A stretch of 25,919 nt of DNA, taken from positions 1-25,919 of the forward strand of contig CAYZKG010000022.1 in NCBI GenBank assembly GCA_964478915.1, written 5' to 3'. Below the pieces are notes generated by a model, which was not told the origin of the DNA, did no database searches, and worked only from the letters and a program-made list of their open reading frames with translations. Position 1 is the first letter of the stretch, and the number at the start of each line of letters is the position of its first letter. This document shows, in pieces, positions 1 through 6,548 of the stretch. Made by a program: the position numbers and the translations under genes. Source of the stretch: CAYJUM01 sp964478915. GTDB taxonomy: Bacteria; Nitrospirota; Nitrospiria; Nitrospirales; Nitrospiraceae.

Positions 1-113
1 TCCTTCTCCGCTCGGTTCTTGAGCCAGTCCACGTTCAGGTCGGACAGCCCTTCGATCGCGTAGGTCGGCGCGACGGACCAGAGCAAGGCAAGCATGAACA
101 CTATTGCTCTCAT
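1..113 (-). CDS. Secreted protein downstream of PilO, N-terminal fragment
   Basis: Only the first 37 codons lie in the window; the rest runs off the left edge. The ATG overlaps the PilO stop in an ATGA junction, which sets the start and shows translational coupling. Residues 1-19 (MRAIVFMLALLWSVAPTYA) form a classic Sec signal peptide with a hydrophobic core and an AxA-like cleavage site. The mature start (IEGLSDLNVDWLKN) is not enough to name a family. The position after pilO is where PilP or the secretin PilQ is expected in pilus operons, so a periplasmic or outer-membrane assembly factor is the natural guess. That rests on context only. Confidence 0.6.
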   Translation of the reverse strand, partial: MRAIVFMLALLWSVAPTYAIEGLSDLNVDWLKNRAEK

Positions 114-688
114 AACTTGATCCCGGGTTTGGGGACGTAGGAGAGCGCCTCCAGCTCAGCCGTCACCATCGGGCCGGCCGCCGGATCCGCTTGGAGCTTG
201 AAGGAACGCACTTCCGTCAAGCGCGGCAACTCCTCCAGCATCCTGAGATAGTCCGCCAGCTCACGGAATCCGGCTTTCAGTTCCAGGTGGATGGCCATGG
301 CCAGATAGTCCTCATGATCCGTGACGGTCTGCGGCCGGACGGTCGTCACCTCGACATCGGTCGCTCGGGCGACCCTGGCCATCTCTTCGAGGACCGGTGA
401 GATGCGGCTGTCGGTCGGCTGCAGGGCGGCCGATGCGCCGGCCGAATCGGCGGCAGCTATCGGATGCGCGGCGGTGCTCGGCCGCAGCCGATCCAACGTC
501 GCCTGCAAGGCCACGAGCTCCTGCTGCAGCTTGTCCCGTTCGACCTGACGCGTCGAAGCGAGCTGATACTCCGGCAGCCACATCGAGACGATGATATAGA
601 ACAGGGCCGCCAAGCCGGTCCCTGCCAGGATTTTCTGCTCGCGCGGTGGCCGCTTCTGGAGGTATTCGATGAGTTGATTGAGATTCAC
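110..688 (-). CDS. pilO: PilO-like inner-membrane alignment subcomplex protein
   Basis: PilO pairs with PilN in the inner membrane and links the cytoplasmic PilM to the periplasmic parts of the pilus machine. The 192-residue protein has a short cytoplasmic N-terminus, one transmembrane helix at about residues 22-40 (GTGLAALFYIIVSMWLP) and a coiled-coil at about 45-70. The C-terminal part is a ferredoxin-like periplasmic domain containing the usual stretch around ELADYLRMLEELPRLTEVRSF. This is the normal family size. The start is a GTG overlapping the PilN stop (GTGA), so translation is coupled. The call rests on architecture and on pilM-pilN-pilO order, since sequence conservation in PilO is low. 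A GspM-type protein of a secretion system is the nearest alternative. Confidence 0.85.
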   Translation of the reverse strand: MNLNQLIEYLQKRPPREQKILAGTGLAALFYIIVSMWLPEYQLASTRQVERDKLQQELVALQATLDRLRPSTAAHPIAAADSAGASAALQPTDSRISPVLEEMARVARATDVEVTTVRPQTVTDHEDYLAMAIHLELKAGFRELADYLRMLEELPRLTEVRSFKLQADPAAGPMVTAELEALSYVPKPGIKL

Positions 689-1323
689 GCTGCGCCTTTA
701 AGCTTGCCGACCATCTCGAATGCCACGCTGCCTTTCTCCGCCGAGCCGGTCCGCTGCGCATGGGACAGGTGCGGATGGCTGAACATTTCGGATCGCTCCA
801 ATGCCGAGAGGAACACCGTGACCGCTTCATGGGACACCGCCGTACCCTTGATATGCAGCGTCCGATGGGCGGCGCTGTGGTCCTGCTCCGGCGCCGCCGG
901 GGACGGCGACGGGGCGGGTGTCGCGTCCCCCGGCTCATTGCTCACCGAAGAGAGAACGACCCCCTCCGGCACGAGCAGGCTGATCTCCCGAAACACCCGC
1001 GACCACCGGATGCGTTTCGCCTCCAGCTCCTGCATCCGCTTGCTCTTCGCCAGTTGGGCCTCCAGGGTCCGCCGCTCCTGCTCCATGGCGTCGGTGAGCT
1101 GCCGACTGATGGCATCTATCTCTTGGGAGAGCTGCGCCTTGCTGGCCTGCAAGGCCGAAATCTCGTTATTGAGCGTCGATGCCTGCGTCAGGTTCCACCC
1201 GTACAGGCCCAGAAAGACCAGCATGAGGAACGGGATGGAGAGATATTGGGCCTGAACGCGGGGAGGAATGACCCCGGGCTCGTAGAACAGGTCCTCGGTC
1301 AGCAAATTGATGCGCTGTTTCAT
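685..1323 (-). CDS. pilN: PilN-like inner-membrane protein
   Basis: PilN binds PilM in the cytoplasm through its N-terminal tail and dimerises with PilO in the periplasm. The chosen ATG gives 212 residues beginning MKQRINLLTEDLFY; the INLL motif is the conserved PilM-binding tail of the family. It also gives an ATGA overlap with the PilM stop. A longer frame open to 1404 adds 27 residues with no family character and lies inside pilM, so it is rejected. A transmembrane helix follows at about residues 28-47 (SIPFLMLVFLGLYGWNL). A long coiled-coil at about 50-105 leads to the small periplasmic domain. GspL C-terminal-type proteins share this fold, but the PilM partner favours PilN. Confidence 0.9.
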   Translation of the reverse strand: MKQRINLLTEDLFYEPGVIPPRVQAQYLSIPFLMLVFLGLYGWNLTQASTLNNEISALQASKAQLSQEIDAISRQLTDAMEQERRTLEAQLAKSKRMQELEAKRIRWSRVFREISLLVPEGVVLSSVSNEPGDATPAPSPSPAAPEQDHSAAHRTLHIKGTAVSHEAVTVFLSALERSEMFSHPHLSHAQRTGSAEKGSVAFEMVGKLKGAA

Positions 1324-2411
1324 CCTGTCCTGAGCGCCAATCCGACGCTCGTGGAGAACCGCGACGCCATGAGGCGAAGGCGATCCGTCACGTTCGCGCC
1401 GCAATTCAGCCGCGAGAAGGGGTCGTCGAGCACGACCGGCACCTCGAAGTAGGCCGAGGCATACTCGGCAAATCCGGTCATGAGCGGCGTGCCTCCCATG
1501 AGCACCAGCTTCGTGACGGGATGATCCCGGAACTGGCTGCGGCAGTAATCGAGCGAGCGCTGGATCTCCAAAAGGCAGCGGTCCACCTCCTGTTTGACGA
1601 CGTCCTGCACGCGGGGTGTCGCGCCGGCCGACTGGGAGCCCTGCGCTTCGACTTCACGGAGATCGACATGGCATTTCAAATCTTCCGCTTCCTCACCGGA
1701 GACCTGACAGACCCGTTCGATCGCGGCCGTGATCTCCTTTCCACCGAGCGGCGTGGTTCTGGTGAAGCGCAGGACCCCATTCACGGCCACGTTCATCTCG
1801 GTCTTGGCGGCGCCGATCTCCGCAAAGGCGATCGAGCCTGCGGCTTCGGGATGGGTGAGCTTCACGGCATTCAACAGGGCCAAGGGGGTGACATCCACCG
1901 CCGAAACCTTCAAGCCTGACTTCATCAGCGATTGGCATTGAGCCCGAACTGCCGATCGGTCAGCCATGACCACAAGGACGCCGATCCGCGGGCCGCCGTC
2001 TCCTTCCACTTCCCCCACTCGGAGATAGTCCAGCACCATTTGCTCGATTGGAAGCTGAACCAGCTTCTTGGCCTGCCAGCGGACCGCCTCCGTCAGCTCT
2101 TCCTCGGGCATCGGCGGGAGCTCGACGTACCGGATGATCGGCGGCGTCACGTACAGGTTCACGGCGCTGGCGCGACCGCGAAAGCGCCGGTCCCGCAACA
2201 GCGGGTCCCCATCGCGGCCTAACCCATCGGGCACAGCGCCAGAGGCGATGACCGCCCGGGCGGTGTATCCGGCGGCCACCACGTCCCAGCCCTTCCCGGA
2301 CGGCGCCAACTGGACAGCCCGGATGGCGGTGGTGCCGATGTCGACGCCCAAGAGGGCTTTCCTCCGTCGACCCGTTCCGACCAGCGCTTGAATGGTGTCC
2401 AACAGTGGCAT
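1320..2411 (-). CDS. pilM: PilM actin-like pilus assembly ATPase
   Basis: PilM is a cytoplasmic actin/FtsA-fold protein that binds the PilN tail and connects the extension ATPase to the membrane complex. The 363-residue product has the phosphate-1 loop GVDIGTTAIR at 22-31. A second nucleotide-binding segment around AEIGAAKTEM (197-206) is followed by the LGG turn at 222-224. An adenosine motif, LVLMGGTPLMTGF, lies near the C-terminus. Length matches the family. The ATG at 2409-2411 has only a weak AGGT-type ribosome site. An 86-base gap separates it from the pilin gene upstream, and a TATAAT box in that gap suggests extra transcription of pilMNO. The next gene, pilN, overlaps it by four bases. 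Confidence 0.92.
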   Translation of the reverse strand: MPLLDTIQALVGTGRRRKALLGVDIGTTAIRAVQLAPSGKGWDVVAAGYTARAVIASGAVPDGLGRDGDPLLRDRRFRGRASAVNLYVTPPIIRYVELPPMPEEELTEAVRWQAKKLVQLPIEQMVLDYLRVGEVEGDGGPRIGVLVVMADRSAVRAQCQSLMKSGLKVSAVDVTPLALLNAVKLTHPEAAGSIAFAEIGAAKTEMNVAVNGVLRFTRTTPLGGKEITAAIERVCQVSGEEAEDLKCHVDLREVEAQGSQSAGATPRVQDVVKQEVDRCLLEIQRSLDYCRSQFRDHPVTKLVLMGGTPLMTGFAEYASAYFEVPVVLDDPFSRLNCGANVTDRLRLMASRFSTSVGLALRTG

Positions 2412-2441
2412 CGGACCTGATTCTACAGACTATCGCGGAAA

Positions 2442-2447
2442 TATTAT
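2442..2447 (-). promoter_or_regulatory. Candidate -10 box for pilMNO
   Basis: A perfect TATAAT on the minus strand lies about 30 bases upstream of the pilM start, in an AT-rich patch of the 86-base gap after the large pilin gene. A CTGTAC about 16 bases upstream is a poor -35 match, so the promoter is only plausible. It would allow pilMNO expression independent of the ATPase and pilin genes. Confidence 0.35.
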
Positions 2448-2497
2448 ACTTTTTCGCGCTTGTAGTACAGCGGAAGTAAGGAAGTCTGCGTGAGAGG

Positions 2498-3967
2498 TCA
2501 GTACAGGTTGAAGCGACCGTCCACGGTGTTGAGCTGGACCGATGGACCGTTCGCGGCGACGCTCGTGAGTCCTGCACTGAAACAGAGGCGCATGGTTCGA
2601 TTGGTGGCGGCGTTAATCGTGAATGGTGAGGTCAAGGTCACCGTAGCGCCGTTTCCGGCGGTACCGGACCAGATCGTGGTCCCGGCGGGAGATTGGATGG
2701 CCAGCAAGCTTCCCCCTATCCCGGTCCAGCTCACCACCGCCGTGGAGACGGTAATATTGGCCCCATTGCCGCCGGCTACGGCGTTGTTACTGATCGTCAG
2801 GTCGATACGCGAGAGCGTGCCAAGTGGGCATCCGCCGCCGACACCCGCCGTGAACGTGGCCGCCGTACCGGTCTGACCGATCGGATTCACGGTCGTGTAA
2901 TAGGTCGCGCCGGTCCCGTTGGCGCTCAGATTCCCGGAGCCATCGCGGCTGTTGACGCGGTAGTAGAACGTCTGGGCCGGCGGCAACGAACTGTCGGTAT
3001 AGCCGGTGGTGGGGCCTTGGGAGCTGACCAGGGTATAGGTCGTGTTGTTCGTGCTGCGGGAGACGTTGTACCCATCCAGGTCCGTCAGCGCCGTGCCGTT
3101 CGGCGGACACACCACGGCTCCGCCCGGCGTATTGGTGGTCGGGGCAGTCCAGCTCACGGCGATGCTGCTCAGGCTCCCCCGAGTCGCCGTCACGACGGTC
3201 GGTTGACATGGAATAAATGTATCGGCCGTGATGCTGAGATTGACGACGTTCGTCGTCCCCGCCCCCGGAACCACGACCGCGTCCTGGAACGGATAGTTGG
3301 TCCCGCCGAACTCCACCCGGATCTTGTGTTTCCCGATCGGGACGTTCGTGATGGTATAGCTGCCGGTGGCGTTGGTGGTTGCGGAGGCGTTCGACTCAGA
3401 CCCGTTGCTGGGATAATAGACCCGGACCGTGGCAGCATTGATGGGGGCGCCGCCCGCTCCGCTGACCACCCCGGTGACATCGCCCCGAAACTTCGCGAGG
3501 ACATTCCGCGTGATCGCCTGACCGCCACACGTCGTCGTCAGCACGCCGGTGGCCTGCGTCCACGAGTACGTATTCCCGCAGGCATCGGTCTTGTAGTCGT
3601 TGGGGTTCTGCGTAAACGTGCTGCCGATGTACGGCCCGTGCCACCCCATGTACTGGCCGGTCACCGGACCGGCCGCCCAGGTCGCTTCGCCGGCCTGCGT
3701 GACTAGGCGGTCCAGCGACGAGGGCAGTCCCCCGATGTCCCCCACATACCCGAAAGCCGTCCGTAGGCCGTTTTGTTGCAGGGTGTCGTCGCCGACGATG
3801 GCTTTCTCAAGCGCCACCATCTCCGCCGTGGTGGCATCGAACCGCGCCGTATCCACCGTGCTGGTCAGCACCCCCACCGCGATCGTGGCCAGGACCGCCA
3901 GGATCACGATCACCATGACCAGCTCGACGAGGGAAAAGCCGCCCTGTCCTAATTCAGCATTCAGCAT
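2498..3967 (-). CDS. Large pilin-like protein with carboxypeptidase-regulatory and fibronectin III domains
   Basis: The 489-residue product starts as a class III/IV prepilin. A 10-residue leader ending in GG is followed by FSLVE and a 20-residue hydrophobic helix, the site cut and methylated by prepilin peptidase. Residues to about 155 keep GspG-like features (GWHGPYIG, then DACGNTY). After that come segments not seen in ordinary pseudopilins. A CarboxypepD_reg/CnaB-like beta sandwich (about 160-245) begins at FRGDVTGVVSG. A fibronectin III domain (about 258-360) contains IAVSWTAP and YYRVNSRDGSGN. A C-terminal all-beta domain (about 365-489) is rich in T, N and G. I chose ATG 3967 for leader length; GTG 3976 and TTG 3982 are alternatives. 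It may be a pilus-tip adhesin or minor pilin. Confidence 0.85.
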   Translation of the reverse strand: MLNAELGQGGFSLVELVMVIVILAVLATIAVGVLTSTVDTARFDATTAEMVALEKAIVGDDTLQQNGLRTAFGYVGDIGGLPSSLDRLVTQAGEATWAAGPVTGQYMGWHGPYIGSTFTQNPNDYKTDACGNTYSWTQATGVLTTTCGGQAITRNVLAKFRGDVTGVVSGAGGAPINAATVRVYYPSNGSESNASATTNATGSYTITNVPIGKHKIRVEFGGTNYPFQDAVVVPGAGTTNVVNLSITADTFIPCQPTVVTATRGSLSSIAVSWTAPTTNTPGGAVVCPPNGTALTDLDGYNVSRSTNNTTYTLVSSQGPTTGYTDSSLPPAQTFYYRVNSRDGSGNLSANGTGATYYTTVNPIGQTGTAATFTAGVGGGCPLGTLSRIDLTISNNAVAGGNGANITVSTAVVSWTGIGGSLLAIQSPAGTTIWSGTAGNGATVTLTSPFTINAATNRTMRLCFSAGLTSVAANGPSVQLNTVDGRFNLY

Positions 3968-3990
3968 CCGTCTCACGATCAACTATTCCC

Positions 3991-4039
3991 CCCTCACCTT
4001 GGTCCTCTCCCCCTGCGAGGGGGAGAGGGGGAGGTGAGG
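3991..4039. repeat. REP-like palindrome built of seven 7-mers
   Basis: An almost perfect dyad between two pilin genes. CCCTCAC and CTCTCCC on the left pair with GGGGGAG and GGTGAGG on the right around a short CCTGCGA centre. The element divides exactly into seven heptamers (49 bases). It resembles the widespread CCCTCACC...CTCTCCC intergenic palindromes. It has no T-tract, so it is not a classical terminator, but in RNA it would form a very stable hairpin that could insulate the flanking pilin messages. Confidence 0.85.
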
Positions 4040-4047
4040 GGGCGACA

Positions 4048-4524
4048 CTAGAACAGCATGCAGATGTCATCACCGCCGCATGTCGCTCCGGTTGTCTGCT
4101 TGGCGCCGTCCGGCCCATTGCTGACCAAAATCCGGTTGGGACCGTCCAACGTATAAAGATTTCCCCAGGCGTCCCGCGTGTAGTCCCCGACATTCGCGTC
4201 AATATAGGGGCCATTCCAGCCGGTCTTGAGAAAGGCATTCCAGGCCGGACAGGAATTCGGCCGCGTGACCAGGTTCGAGAGCGCCGTCGGCACCGCTCCA
4301 CAGTCAATGAGATACCCGCGCATCTGGAAGGTACCGGCGGAGGCGAGGTTGGTGTCCCCGCTGATGCCGCGCTTCAGGGCGAGCATCTCATTTTTTGTGG
4401 CTTCCCGGGGGGCGGCGGTGGCGAGGTTGAACAGACGCGGGACGGCAAAGACGCCGATGATGCCCAGGATCACGATGACCATGACCAGCTCCAGCAACGT
4501 GAAGCCGTGGTCGGACCGGATCAT
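4048..4524 (-). CDS. GspG-like pseudopilin
   Basis: The 158-residue protein is a prepilin-type substrate that would pack into the pilus or pseudopilus. The leader is MIRSDHG, cut before FTLLE, with the invariant glutamate at +5. The hydrophobic helix LVMVIVILGIIGVFAVP follows. The C-terminal domain has the major pseudopilin pattern GWNGPYID, DYTRDAWGNLY, SNGPDG and a final GGDDI. In GspG this loop binds calcium. Extra cysteines (C at GATC, DIC and two earlier) suggest disulfides. ATG 4522-4524 has a strong AAGAGG site seven bases upstream; the longer frame to 4647 starts in non-homologous sequence. It sits between two other pilin-like genes in one operon. Confidence 0.9.
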   Translation of the reverse strand: MIRSDHGFTLLELVMVIVILGIIGVFAVPRLFNLATAAPREATKNEMLALKRGISGDTNLASAGTFQMRGYLIDCGAVPTALSNLVTRPNSCPAWNAFLKTGWNGPYIDANVGDYTRDAWGNLYTLDGPNRILVSNGPDGAKQTTGATCGGDDICMLF

Positions 4525-4539
4525 CGTGCCTCTTCGCAT

Positions 4540-4572
4540 GTGGCAGGCCGCCACAGTTTGGCAGCCTGCCAC
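4540..4572. repeat. 9-bp inverted repeat between pilin genes
   Basis: GTGGCAGGC at 4540-4548 and its exact complement at 4564-4572 enclose a 15-base loop in the gap between the MshA-like and GspG-like genes. No T-run follows on the minus strand. It could act as a stabilising or attenuating hairpin that sets the relative amounts of the two pilins, which is inference from position alone. Confidence 0.55.
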
Positions 4573-4613
4573 CATCTGGTTTGCTGCAGGATGTTCGCCG
4601 TCAAGTACAACGA

Positions 4614-5144
4614 CTACATCAACGCGCAACTGCCTCCGGCGGTGCACCTCAGTGTGCCCTCCGGCACCGGCGTACCGCCCCCGATCGCCGTGTTGTTATA
4701 CGTCCACGTATCGGCCGGCGCCGTGATGACCGGCGCGTTCCACGTCTCCGTCCCGCCGATCGCCGCGGCTCCCGAGGTCTTCGTCCATCCATCGCTGGTC
4801 TTCAGCCCCTGCTGGTCCAGCACGTTCTGGAACAGCAAGTTCGTCGCGGCGTTCGCCAAGCCATCCAGCGTGACCGGATAGCACAGCACCGTCGTGTTGG
4901 CCTGCCCGCCTGGTCCGCACGCGTTCGCCGCGCCTGCCTGGGTCGAGATGACCAGCGCGTTGGAGCGGAACACGGCGACGCCGCCTTTGACGGACGACGC
5001 CACGCCCTTTTCGGCCGCCTGCCTCGCTCCTGTTTGCAGGTTCAAAAACCGCGGGACCGCCACCGCCGACAGGATGCCGATAATCACGATCAGCATCACC
5101 AATTCGATCAGCGTGAAGCCCCGCTGACTCCTAAGGATTCTCAT
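4614..5144 (-). CDS. MshA-like type IV pilin
   Basis: The 176-residue product begins MRILRSQRG, cut before FTLIE, followed by LVMLIVIIGILSAVAVPRFLNL. The segment PRFLNLQTGARQAAEKGVASSVKGGVAVFRSNALV matches the style of MSHA pilins (PKFLNLQ..AR......K.A...A). Four later cysteines (NAC, VLC, LRC and GSC) probably form two disulfides in the globular head. The C-terminus is glycine-rich. ATG 5142-5144 has an excellent AGGAGGAG site; the frame open to 5327 overlaps gspF and is not used. As the first pilin after the platform gene, with the best ribosome site, it is a good candidate for the major subunit. Confidence 0.88.
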   Translation of the reverse strand: MRILRSQRGFTLIELVMLIVIIGILSAVAVPRFLNLQTGARQAAEKGVASSVKGGVAVFRSNALVISTQAGAANACGPGGQANTTVLCYPVTLDGLANAATNLLFQNVLDQQGLKTSDGWTKTSGAAAIGGTETWNAPVITAPADTWTYNNTAIGGGTPVPEGTLRCTAGGSCALM

Positions 5145-5187
5145 GAGCTCCTCCTCCCTGTTTGGCCAGTTCCGGCCATTGTGACAC

Positions 5188-6405
5188 TCAACCGCCTCGG
5201 ATGGCCCCGACCATGTTCCACCACGGCATGAAGATCGCCAGGGCCAGGAACAGGACGATGCCGCCGACCACCAGGAGCAGCAGAGGCTCCAGGCTGGCGG
5301 ACAACCGGCGCACCAAAAAATCCACATCCCGGTCGTAATACTGCGACACCTTGATCAGGAGCTCCTCGAGCTTGCCGCTTTCTTCGCCGGTGGAGATCAG
5401 TTGCAGCAGGACCGGAGGAAACAGCTTGGTTTCCTTCATCGTCTCGGCGATGCCTTGGCCGGACTGCACGCGGCTTCTGATCTCCGTCACGACCTGAGCA
5501 ATCCGCCGGTTCCCCACGGTGGAGCCCACGATCTCCAAGGTTTCCAGGATCGGCAGACCGCTTCGGACCAGCGTGCCAAACACCCGGGAAAAGCGCGAGA
5601 GCGCCGACTTCAGGAAAATGGCGCCGAAGACCGGGAGCTTCAGCTTGACCGTATCCCACCACAGGGCGCCGGCCGGCGTCCGGAGATACCGCTTCACCGC
5701 CACGACTGTCCCGACTCCGATGGCCGCCCCCAACCACCAATACTGCTGAAACAGATCGTTGGCCCCGATCAGGATGCGGGTGGGCAGCGGAAGCTCCAAC
5801 TTCAGCGTGGCGAACATCGTCATGAACTTGGGGAGCACGAACGTAAACATGACGACGCAGGCGATGAGTACCGCCACCACGACGATTTTCGGATAGCGCG
5901 TCGCCGACTTGACCTTGCTTTTGACGTCGGCGTCATGCTCGGCCAGGATGGCCAACCGCTCCAGCATCTGATCGAGCACGCCGGCTGCTTCGCCGGCGCG
6001 GACGAGACTCACGTAGAGACCGTCGAACACGTCGGGATGCCGGGCGAAGGCCTCGGCCAAGGACGTCCCGGCTTCCAGGTCATGGCGGATGCTGGCCAGG
6101 ACTCGCTGGAGCCGCGGGTGCTCGGTCTGCATAGCCAGCGCATCGATCCCACGCAACAGCGGGATACCCGCATTCACCAGCGTGGCCAATTGCCGGCTCA
6201 AGACGATCAGGTCATCCGACTTGATGGGTCTGAACCGGTCGAGCAGCTCCTGCCAATTAAACTGTTCCCGTTGTTCTTCGACGAGAATAGGGATGAAGCC
6301 CATGCCATCCAATTGCAGGATGGCCGCCTCTCTCCCATTGGTCTGCAGGATGCCGGTCTTCAAGCTTCCCGCTTGATCCCGGGCTTTATACCGAAACGCT
6401 GGCAT
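5188..6405 (-). CDS. gspF: GspF/PilC-type inner-membrane platform protein
   Basis: This polytopic protein is the rotor or adaptor on which the secretion ATPase acts during pilin polymerisation. The 405 residues hold two T2SSF helical domains at about 65-190 and 267-390, each starting with the family pattern (LSRQLATLVNAGIPLLRGI, and FSRVFGTLVRSGLPILETLEI). There are three hydrophobic segments, at about 173-192, 222-238 and 372-395. The motif STGEESGKLEELL in the second domain is typical. It lies just upstream of the first pilin gene and 143 bases after gspE, so the genes form one functional set. Length is normal. GspF and PilC cannot be separated by sequence alone; the operon content points to an MSHA/T4P-like system. 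Confidence 0.95.
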   Translation of the reverse strand: MPAFRYKARDQAGSLKTGILQTNGREAAILQLDGMGFIPILVEEQREQFNWQELLDRFRPIKSDDLIVLSRQLATLVNAGIPLLRGIDALAMQTEHPRLQRVLASIRHDLEAGTSLAEAFARHPDVFDGLYVSLVRAGEAAGVLDQMLERLAILAEHDADVKSKVKSATRYPKIVVVAVLIACVVMFTFVLPKFMTMFATLKLELPLPTRILIGANDLFQQYWWLGAAIGVGTVVAVKRYLRTPAGALWWDTVKLKLPVFGAIFLKSALSRFSRVFGTLVRSGLPILETLEIVGSTVGNRRIAQVVTEIRSRVQSGQGIAETMKETKLFPPVLLQLISTGEESGKLEELLIKVSQYYDRDVDFLVRRLSASLEPLLLLVVGGIVLFLALAIFMPWWNMVGAIRGG

Positions 6406-6548
6406 CAGAGCCGTCTCCGTGGAATACTGGCAAACATGATAGCAAGTTCCGTTCTCTGATTAACTTATTTATTTATCAACTAGTTACTTGTCTTTATTGG
6501 TGGCAAACCTTGCTAAAATTTGCGCATAAGTGACAAACTCCGTCGTCC
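6406..6548 (-). promoter_or_regulatory. AT-rich gap, possible second promoter for gspF and pilins
   Basis: The gspE-gspF gap is far richer in A and T than its surroundings, with TTGATAAATAAATAAG around 6455-6475 on the minus strand. Several weak -10-like hexamers occur (TATCAT, TAAATA), but no convincing -35/-10 pair with 17-base spacing. A promoter here would uncouple the platform and pilins from the ATPase. A GGAG ribosome site precedes the gspF ATG. Confidence 0.35.

Noticed and set aside
3991..4039. Intrinsic terminator after the GspG-like gene
   Set aside because: The stem is strong but no U-tract follows in either direction; better described as a REP-like palindrome.
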